Shown piece after piece: positions 9,941-17,581 of a DNA stretch of 21,473 nucleotides. The position numbers and the translations under genes were made by a program. Under the pieces are notes generated by a model, which was not told the origin of the DNA, made no database searches, and saw only the letters and a list, made by a program, of their open reading frames with translations. The stretch comes from Guillardia theta CCMP2712 (Eukaryota; Cryptophyceae; Pyrenomonadales; Geminigeraceae): contig NW_005434521.1 in NCBI RefSeq assembly GCF_000315625.1, positions 54,525-75,997 of the forward strand, written 5' to 3'. The stretch's first letter is position 1. Every line of letters begins with the position of its first letter.

Positions 9941-12001
9941 CGACAAAGTAGGTCTGGATTGCTTGTTCTGCAACTTGGATGATCTCGCTGGTCTGCACTT
10001 CTTCCTCCTTCATCTTCGCTGCCTTCAGCTCGCCTCCGCTTCCTCCTTGTTCCTTCGCCACTTGATCATAAGCCCCTCCCTCCTCTCCGTCCTCTGATCC
10101 TTCACTTCTCCAGGTGCCATCCAGCTCGTGCGCTCTGCTGCTTCTCAGTCGGAGGACACCAACTTCGACGTCTCCCTGACCGCAGGCTGCGTTCATGTCA
10201 TACTGCTCCTTCCCCCAGCTCGCCTCAGATGCTACTTCCTCTTCCGGTACCACCTGCCTCTCCCCTCCACGCTCCTCCTCTTGTTCAGCAGCAGCAAATA
10301 GTTTTTCCACCCGGAGCGCGAGGCTTTCAGCCATCCTCGTCAACTCATCGATCTTCTCTCGCTTGCTCTCTGATTTGTGTCGCTTCTCCCGCCTCCTCCC
10401 TGCTGTCCGCCTGCTGCACATCAAGTTCAGCACCTGCAGAGTAGTCAGCACGTGCAGCCTCAAAACTCGAAGACCTCAAGCTCGACGTCATCGGGAGAGA
10501 CCCAAGCTCGACGAGGTCGAGGAGGAGGAGAGGGAGGGGAGGGAGGGGAGGGAGGGGAGGGAGGAGGTTTAAAGGGGGGAGTGGGCGACTCCTTGACCTC
10601 CTCATTTTTCTTCTCTACTTGCACTGGCTGATCGTTGGATGCCCCGGTCGAGTCTTTCAAAACCTCTTGAGGTTCCGGTTGTGACGGGAGACGTCTGGGT
10701 TTCTTCTCAAGCTCTTGTGCTCGTCTTCGACGTTCCCTGTCATACATCATCCTCTTCTGCCTTGCATCTCGAGCTTCTCCTCCTCTCCTCCCCTGGTGTT
10801 GGTTTGCAGCAGGCTGCTCACAGGCCTCCTTCTCATGCATATCTCCCGAGGTTTCCTTCTCATCTCCATCTTTCGTCTCCTTGCTCTTCGCAACATGTCG
10901 CTGTAGGAATCTCTTCGCCGTCTCTCGCGTCAACTTCTTGTAGCGATCCACTGCCGCCTGAACAGCTTTTCTCGCAGACATCTTCTTTTGTTTCGTGGTC
11001 TTTTCTCGCTCCTTCGTCTTCTTTCTCTGTTGCATCATCCAAGCCTTCACGCTCGTCACGTCGTACCATCTGGGACGCTGAGCCTGGGAGGGCAGGGCGT
11101 CATCGGACTCGTCTTTGTTCATCGCAAGCAGAGCCCCAACGGGCACTGATGCTTGACGGTCGCTTGTCCGCTCGTCTCTCTCCTCGGCATGCACATCCCC
11201 CACCTCTCGTTGTCCCTTCACCTGCGCCTTGCTAGCTTCCTTCACAGCTTTCGCTTCCTCGCCTTTCCCTGGCGGTCTCGGTCTCCTCCGGTTTCCAGGT
11301 CGAGCAGCCGCGACTCTCGGACGGGAGCTGCTGCGGCCTTGCTTCTTCTCCACGTCTCCTTGAAGAAGCGCTCTGCTCGAGACTGTCTTCTCCTCGCTGC
11401 TCTCCTGCTGCGAAGGTCGCAGATCGTGAAGGTCTTCTGCTCCCGCCTCAGCACGAGGAGCGGGAGCTCTGCCTTGACCAGATCTTCGCGTCTTCTCCAC
11501 GAGGTTGAGCTTTCGTCGCGATTCGGGAGACAGGTCGCGGAATCTGATTCCTGACTTGCATGTGAGTTTAACCTTGTCGGGGGCCGCTGGGTTGAGCTGA
11601 GCCACTGCCGCTTGCTGCTCCTTGGTCTCGTTCCTCGTAGCCGGTTTTCGCGTCCGGATACATTCATCGAGCAGCATCAGCTGCTGCTTCCTGTGCAGCT
11701 CGTTTGCCATCTCCTCCTTCTTTAGCGCTTTCAACCGACGAATCTGATGATAAAGCCCATCACTCAACGCATCAGCAAGTCAAGGGTAGAAGCAGCTCCC
11801 CCATTGCCGCACCTCCTCGAGGGCAAGCTTTGGCGCATGTCCTTTCCTACGCTGTTTCACGCCGAGCAGCTCAATCCCGTCGGGCATGACAACACGATCA
11901 AGCTCCTGCGGCGTATTCTTCGCCATGATCTGCCCGCACTCTCACGAGGTGCCAGCAAGTTCCATTCAACGAACCTGCAAGAGACGCGGGTCGACGTACA
12001 T
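5138..12001 (-). CDS. CEP350: CEP350-like centrosome/microtubule-associated protein
   Basis: Eight exons, all joined in phase 0, give 2,114 residues: 12001-11975, 11929-11813, 11743-10475, 10433-8511, 8317-6857, 6764-5646, 5604-5539, 5500-5138. CEP350 proteins sit at centrioles and anchor or stabilise microtubules. Similarity is recalled from the family: DVTSVKAWMMQQRKK in exon 3, and in exon 4 LSPSELQNRLMTEVQLLEDI followed by QQVSTAQQESVVLAQTL; exon 5 carries a long charged coiled coil. The protein is mostly disordered and acidic, with a Pro-rich tail to exon 3, an about 11-fold Glu-His repeat near residues 636-660, a duplicated REESEVIEEVK element, and a recurring Tyr-x-x-x-Phe acidic motif. 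No CAP-Gly domain, which human CEP350 has, was seen; the protein is shorter than the human one (about 3,100). The start MYVDPRLLQ needs a 45-bp first intron; starting at the ATG at 11926 is possible. The 193-bp intron between exons 4 and 5 could hide a small exon. Confidence 0.72.
9323..9388. repeat. Perfect 33-bp tandem duplication inside CEP350-like exon 4
   Basis: Two identical 33-bp copies followed by a partial third. Because 33 is a multiple of 3 the frame is kept, and each copy encodes the acidic/basic element KREESEVIEEV. Exact identity suggests a recent slippage or duplication. Confidence 0.9.
9869..9941. repeat. CTCGTG hexanucleotide repeat encoding Glu-His
   Basis: About twelve copies of CTCGTG on the + strand, coding on the minus strand for about eleven Glu-His pairs after FVDE in the CEP350-like protein. 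Flanking codons are ordinary and the frame is open on both sides, so the repeat is translated. Alternating His and acidic residues could bind metal or respond to pH, but the length may be neutral. Confidence 0.9.
10528..10566. repeat. GGGAGG repeat encoding Pro-Pro-Ser
   Basis: Repeat of GGGAGGGGA type, about 9 bp per unit, coding on the minus strand for PPSPPSPPSPP near the end of exon 3 of the CEP350-like protein. It keeps frame, and the exon goes on to RRAWVSPDDVELE before the donor site. Confidence 0.85.
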
Positions 12002-13328
12002 GGGAGAGTTGGGGTCTAAGCTTTGGAACCTGTTTGGGCATATTACAAGAGTCAAGCCACTGACAGGTTAATCCTTCACCTCTGCATGCTCGGCATTGTT
12101 TATCGCACTGCAATGAACCGACGGACGATCACATTCGCTTCATGTAAAATGTCAGTACATCCACTCAAATCCTACTATATTTTGGCGCTGATCTTGTTTC
12201 TCCTTGCTGACAATCCTTTGACTGATGTTTTCTTCCTATAGCCTTTCTTCTTCTCGCTGTCTTTACGCTTCTTCCTTCCCTCCCTTGTCCTCCCTTCCCA
12301 TCCGACGATCTCCCGCCATGTTTGCACTGGGAGTCTGAGGCGGGTTAGCTCAAATTTTAAAAATGAAACCTCCGGGGCCGGGGCCCTCAAGTTGCCCGGC
12401 GGCTACTGAAACTTCTCAAATGCCGCGGTGGTGGGGGTAGGGAAAGGGCATCGAGGGGGTGGGGTCTCTTATTCTGGATTTTACTACGTACTATGACCCC
12501 TACCCCCTAGAAGGTATGGAATCCGTTAGTAAAAAGGGGTAGCCGTGGAGGGTCGTATCCATACAAGGATCCAATTTGAGCAACAGTGGTTGAGGGGCAA
12601 GTGGGGGTAGGGGTAATCACCCCACCCCTAAATTAAAAGGGATTCCGGTTCCAGGTGAGACGTAGAGTGTACACAAGAGCTGGATGATGGAGGTGGGTGG
12701 TGGAGAGTCTGGAGAAGTAGGGGGTCAAAGTAGAGGTTTCACAGAGAAACAAAGGGGGTGGTTTGGGAAGGGGGTGGTTTCGGAACATGGAGGGGTACCA
12801 CTCCAGGTAGATGGATATGTATCAAATTGAAGGGTGGGGTAATTTTAACTACCCCCTTTCCCATACAAATCCTATGGTGAATAGGGGGTGGGGTGATCAC
12901 GGGCAACTTTGCCCCCATCTTCTCACATAGCTGTACCCCACCCCCTCGAAGGACTATAGGAATAACCCCTACCTACAGAGGTGGCTCTTGCTCGCTTCTA
13001 CAGGACATGGGGTGGTAATGTGAGGAAGAAATTGGAGGGGTGGGGTTGTGAAGATGAGGGGGTGGGGGTCATATTTGAGGGGAGGTAGTGATGATTTGTA
13101 GTGTGGGAGTACCTACCCCTGGATGATGATTTTTCTGATAAGTACCCCACCCTATAAGTCTTTTTTTTGAAATTCGCTTCATCCCCCTTCTCCAAGGGGT
13201 TTCCGGGATGGTGTACGGGGGGTTGTGGGGACCAAGAAGGGTAGGGGTGGTGAGGGCCGTGGACGTGGGGTGGGGTAAAAAGAGGGGGTATAGAGACTGG
13301 TGGGGTGGTGTAGGATTAGCGACAGAAG
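12002..13328. promoter_or_regulatory. Divergent intergenic region rich in GGGGTA/GGGGTGG runs
   Basis: About 1.3 kb between the start codons of the CEP350-like gene (leftward) and the translocator (rightward), so it should contain both promoters. From about 12430 to 13315 it is packed with G runs of 4-6 joined by TA or TG (GGGGTAGGGG, GGGGTGGGG) and their complements. Examples: GGGGGTAGGGAAAGGG at 12433, an inverted pair GGGGTAGGGGT-AATC-ACCCCACCCC at about 12605-12628, and several between 13210 and 13315. GGGGGTATAG at 13284-13293 lies about 40 bp before the translocator ATG and may act as a TATA-type box. On the other side, CAAAATATAG (complement of 12174-12183) is a weak TATA candidate. 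No credible gene was seen. Confidence 0.55.
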
Positions 13329-14782
13329 ATGGCGCGGACGTGGCTGGTAATGATGGCGGCAGTGGCGGTGGAGGGCTTCGGCTTCCAGCTCGGAGGGCCA
13401 GTGACCAGGCCCTCCCTGCTCTCCTCTAGGCCCTCCTGCCCTCAGGGGGTCTCATCCCTCCGCTGTGCGATCCCAAGGGCTGCTCTCCCTCAGGCTGGCA
13501 CCAGGTCTCTCGCTCTGGCTCCAAAGACTGCCGTGCAGGCCTCCTCCTCTTCCTCCTCTTCGGCTTCCAAGGGGTTCAGCATTGACTTCCAGCTCATCGC
13601 CTACTTCGCGCTCTGGTATCTCGGCAACTACTACTGTAAGGTGATGCTGCTGCTGTCGCTTGACCTGACGTGAAGGGCAGACAACATCACCAACAAGCTC
13701 GCTCTCAAGGCGGCAGGGGGGGCTGCAGGTTTCCCTCTCACTATCGCCACCCTCCAGCTTGGTGTTGGTTGCCTCTATGCTCTCTTCCTGTGGGCGGCTC
13801 CCGATGCTCGCAAGCTCCCTAGCACGACCAAGGACGACCTTGTGAAGATTGTTCCGGTAGGCTCGCAGCCGGACCCATCGGTTGAACGTGACGCCCCCTA
13901 CTCCTCTAGGTTGCTTTCTGCTCGGCGGCTGCTCATTCTTTCTCGGTTTTCGCTCTGAGTGCCGGAGCTGTGTCCTTTGGACAGATCGTGAAGGCGGCTG
14001 AGCCGGCCTTCGCTGCTCTTCTTGGTGTTACTTTGTACCAGAAGAAGGTGGGTGAAGCTATTGGCAGTGAACGCTCAGAGCAAGCGCGTGATGGTTTTCG
14101 TCAGGTCTCCAAGGGCAAGTGGCTCTGCCTCATCCCCGTCATCGGCGGTGTCGTTCTCGCATCCGTCAAGGAGTTGGACTTCGCCTGGTCCGCCCTCATC
14201 ACCGCCTGCTTGGCCAACCTCTTCGCCGCCTTCAAGGTGATCAGCCGCCATGTGCTTGAGCGAGTGGAGTGAAGGTCTCGCAGGGACAAGAGAACCAGAA
14301 GTTGATGACTACCCCGGGAATCAAGGACAGGCTCGGCAACGTCGGCAATCAGTTCGCCATCACCATGATCCTCTCGTTCCTCATCTCCCTCCCTGTCATG
14401 ATCCTCAAGGAGGGCAGCAAGTGGGGTGAGTTCTGCACTATCTGGGCCACCAACCCAGTCGTCTCCTTCAACCTCATCGCCTCCGGCCTGTGGTTCTACG
14501 GATACAATGAGCTCGCCACCATGACCATCAAGAAGACCAACGCTGTCACTCAGTCCGTTGCCAACACCGCCAAGCGTGTCATCGTCATCATCGGTGTTGC
14601 TATCGTGCTCCAGGAGAGCTTGGATCCCATCAAGCTCCTTGTAATTCTCTTCCTCTTCCTCTCCTCTCCCGTGACTTGAATCGCAGGGCTGCGCCATTGG
14701 CATCGGAGGTGTCTTCCTCTACTCCGTCATCGACATGATCTTCCCCCCCAAGGACAGCAAGCAGGTTTCTGCTGGCAAGTAA
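13329..14782 (+). CDS. TPT: Plastid triose-phosphate/phosphate translocator
   Basis: Six exons (13329-13635, 13681-13856, 13910-14047, 14105-14236, 14275-14640, 14687-14782) encode 404 residues. Such proteins exchange triose phosphates made in the plastid for phosphate across plastid membranes. Residues 1-18 (MARTWLVMMAAVAVEGFG) look like a signal peptide. Next comes FQLGGPVTRPSLL and a Ser/Arg-rich transit segment to about residue 80, so import through a red-type complex plastid is expected. The membrane part starts at about 87 with FQLIAYFALWYLGNYYYN and holds several hydrophobic helices, including WLCLIPVIGGVVLASV and FAITMILSFLISLPVMIL. The C-terminal NTAKRVIVIIGVAIVLQ keeps the Lys-Arg pair that binds phosphate in plant translocators. 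The third intron (57 bp) has no stop and is a multiple of three, so retention would insert 19 residues. Exact substrate preference cannot be told from sequence. Confidence 0.9.
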
Positions 14783-14980
14783 GCTGGGGTTTTCGTTGGT
14801 AAGAGAGCAGGGAAACAGTTTTCACTTCATTAAACTCGCTGGCGGAATTTTTGGGGCCCCACAACAGGAAAAAAGAGGCGAGGAGAGGAAAGAAAAGCGC
14901 AGGATCGCAGCGTAACAAAGAGTGAGGAGGGGAGGAGCGGGTCTCTCTGACTGAAGCTTCGGACGCTTATGTCTTTGACC
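14783..14980. other. Short gap between convergent plastid genes
   Basis: 198 bp between the stop codons of the translocator (+) and the hydroxymethyltransferase (-). It must hold both 3' untranslated regions and polyadenylation sites. No AATAAA was seen on either strand, and no gene. Confidence 0.7.
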
Positions 14981-17127
14981 TCACATTGGGTAGACTGGAA
15001 ACCTCTGGCAGAGAAGCTTCACGTGCTCCCTCACCTCCTCCTCCACGTCCTGCCCACATCTCAGTTCCGAATGCTACTCCACCTCTCCTGCTCTCAAACA
15101 TTTCGAGCTCCTACGTCTCCTCTCATCCTTCCTCCCACCTTGCCCTCGTCCTCCCTCACCTTATTCCCCTCTGGTCCGTTGGCCGCTAGTCCATCAAGAA
15201 CCCGCACGATCAGCTGCCCGACCTGCACGAGCCTCTCATCCACCGTCGCCTCCCTCAACCTACCTCGTACCAGCGACATCTCTTGGGAGCCCATCCCCCT
15301 TGACGTCAGGGTCGGTGTCCCCAGGCGGATGCCGGAGGTGACCTGCGGGGAGTGAGCGGAGGAGGAAGGCCAACGTCATGTACGAAAGGTTTCTCGGGGT
15401 CGAAAGGAATCGCGTTCTTGTTGCAGGTGATGCCTGCTCGCTCTAGGCTCGCCTCAGCCACCTGACCAAGGCAGTCACAGCGAGCAACGAGAGGGGAGGA
15501 GGAGGAGGTGGGAGTGTTGGTGCGCGAGGTGGTGGTGCCGGGGGTGGTGGTTGAGATTGAGGAGGTTGAGAAGAGTAGAAGATGTCATGGTTGATGCTGC
15601 TGCTTCTGCTGTTGCTGTTGACGATGAGGTGGTAATGATAATGATGCTGAGAAGGAGATGGAGAAGAAGGATGAACAGCAAGAGTACAAGACCTTTCCAG
15701 TGAGACCTTTAGGCCTCAAGTCAACGAGGATGAGGTGTGAATCAGTTCCTCCGGAGACCATCTTCAGCCCTCCCTCCTCGAGCTCTTTCGCTAGAGTCTT
15801 GGCGTTCCTCACGACGGCATGCGCATACTGGCGGAAAGAAGGCTTGAGCGCCTCACGGAAGGAGACGGCCTGGGAGGTAGAAGCTCAGGTCAAGCAAGCA
15901 AGACGGCAGCGGGTCAACCTTGGCAGCGATGACGTGCATGAGAGGCCCCCCCTGTAGCCCCGGGAAGACAGCAGAGTTGATCTTCTTGCCGAGCTCCTCG
16001 TCGTTGGAGAGGATGAGGCCTCCTCGCGGCCCTCGCAGCACCTTGTGGGTCGTGCTGGTGACTACATGGGCGTGAGGGAAGGGGGAGGGGTACGAGCCGC
16101 CTGCAACCAGCCCAGCGAAGTGAGCCATGTCGACGAGGAGGACAGCACCGACAGCGTCAGCGATCTCTCTGAACCTCTTGAAGTCGATGATGCGCGCGTA
16201 TGCCGAACCTCCTGCGATGATCAGCTTCGGCTTGTGCGTCTTTGCCAGCTGCTCGACCTCCTGGTAGTCGATCAGGTTTGTGTCCTCCCTTACCCCGTAC
16301 TGCACGGCTTTGAACCACTTTCCCGACAGGTTCGGACCAGCTCCATGCGTCAAGTGCCCGCCCGCTGCTAGCGACATCCCCAGCACGACATCACCTGGCT
16401 CGAGCAGCGCGAGCATCACCGCCTGGTTCGCTTGCGCACCCGAGTGCGGCTGAACGTTGGCCCAGCAGCACTGGAACAGCTCCTTGGCTCGCTGCTGCGC
16501 CAGCGTCTCGACGCCGTCGACATGCTCGCAGCCCCCGTAGTAGCGCTTGCCCGGGTAGCCCTCCGCGTACTTGTTGGTCAGCACAGAGCCCTGGGCCTCC
16601 AGCACCGCCTGCGACACGACGTTCTCCGACGCAATCATCTGCAGCTTGTCGCTCTGCCTCTCCCGCTCCTTCTGCACGCATGCGAACACGTCAGGGTCTG
16701 CCTCTGCTAGTCCTGCATGGAAGAACCCGACGGGCGGATACTCCTCATCCTTCAGCCCGTCATCCCCCAGTAGCTCTCCGGCTGCCTGGAGGTCGCTACC
16801 TTGCACGATGAGGGGATCGTCTCGCTGCGTCGTGCGGTAGAAGAAGCCGGTCTCTCCCTCCTCCAGCCGAATGTCTCGCCATGGCCGGTGCCCTCCTCTC
16901 AGTCGCCCTGCCTGCTGCTGCCCTTTGAGCGCTTTCAGTCCTGCAAGCGAGAAACCACCCATGGCGAAGGCAAGGGCTGAGCCGAGACATTCGAGGAGGA
17001 GGAGGAGTGATAAGCAAGACACAGCAGACAAACAGACTGAGCGTTCTCGTCTCCTCTTCAGCTCTTCTCTTCTTCTCCCCTCCCTCTCTTCGCTCTTCCT
17101 CCTCTCCTTTCCTCTTTCTACCGCCAT
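14981..17127 (-). CDS. SHMT: Plastid-targeted serine hydroxymethyltransferase
   Basis: Six exons, all joined in phase 0 (17127-15919, 15869-15693, 15461-15384, 15342-15271, 15222-15160, 15049-14981), give 555 residues. The PLP enzyme interconverts serine and glycine while loading one-carbon units on tetrahydrofolate. Visible family motifs: [54 protein letters not shown], the PLP-lysine motif [14 protein letters not shown] with Lys362, [37 protein letters not shown] and [15 protein letters not shown]. It is complete and should be active. Residues about 30-53 are a hydrophobic signal segment ending SALA, followed by [10 protein letters not shown] and a basic region, matching a red-type plastid leader. 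Unusually, 29 highly charged residues precede the signal segment. There is no ATG between 17127 and the hydrophobic segment, so an unseen upstream exon is the other option. Intron 2 (231 bp) contains GGA/GGT repeats. Confidence 0.92.
15500..15570. repeat. GGA/GGT-rich low-complexity tract in SHMT intron 2
   Basis: Purine/GGT-rich sequence (GGAGGAGGAGGTGGG, GGTGGTGG, GTTGAGATTGAGGAGG) within the 231-bp intron 15692-15462, the longest of the gene; CTG/TTG triplets follow at 15590-15620. No coding sense was found. Confidence 0.7.
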
Positions 17128-17292
17128 CGTCGGCCTCCCTTGGGCGTTTGCTTCGTCCACCCTACCCCCTGGGGAAACTGCCTTTCAACCACCCCCAGGT
17201 TCAACCTCAAATGGTATTATACCCCACATTTTCCCATTTTCTTTCCCTACATGTACCGGGTACAAACATGACCCGACCCGTCTTTCTACTCC
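17128..17292 (-). promoter_or_regulatory. Probable SHMT promoter with GGGGTATAATA motif
   Basis: Immediately upstream of the SHMT start codon. On the minus strand it reads GTGGGGTATAATACC (17227-17213, about 90 bp from the ATG), then GGGGGTGG and GGGGGTAGGGTGG closer in. The G-run plus TATA combination resembles GGGGGTATAG upstream of the translocator. Assigned from position and shared wording only. Confidence 0.4.
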
Positions 17293-17350
17293 TTCCTCCT
17301 TATGACCCTCTTGCCGTCCGCCTCAGCCCTCGCACTTTGTGGGAAGCGCA

Positions 17351-17388
17351 GGAGGAGGAGGAGGAGGAGGAGGAGGAGGAGGAGGAGG

Positions 17389-17458
<70 letters not shown>

Positions 17459-17512
17459 GGAGGAGGAGGAGGAGGAGGAGGAGGAGGAGGAGGAGGAGGA
17501 GGAGGAGGAGGA
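17351..17512. repeat. Large GGA-GAT-GGA compound triplet tract
   Basis: About 13 GGA, then about 22 GAT, then about 18 GGA triplets, 160 bp in all and almost uninterrupted. It lies between the SHMT promoter and the stop of the SLC35E3-like gene. It creates poly-Glu/Asp, poly-Arg/Met, poly-His/Pro and poly-Ile/Leu frames on both strands, none of which has a gene around it. Confidence 0.95.
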
Positions 17513-17581
17513 TGCAGGGGTAGTAGTAGCATTCAGGGTTGAGAGGGAATGAAGGACGAGGAAGCAGGGTGGAAGAGGACT

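Noticed and set aside
13970-14272. A separate 100-residue + strand gene
   Set aside because: It is the in-frame read-through of translocator exons 3 and 4 plus the 57-bp intron between them.
17302-17552. Poly-Glu/Asp, poly-Arg/Met, poly-His/Pro and poly-Ile/Leu open frames
   Set aside because: All are readings of one GGA/GAT triplet tract on both strands; nothing outside the repeat looks coding.
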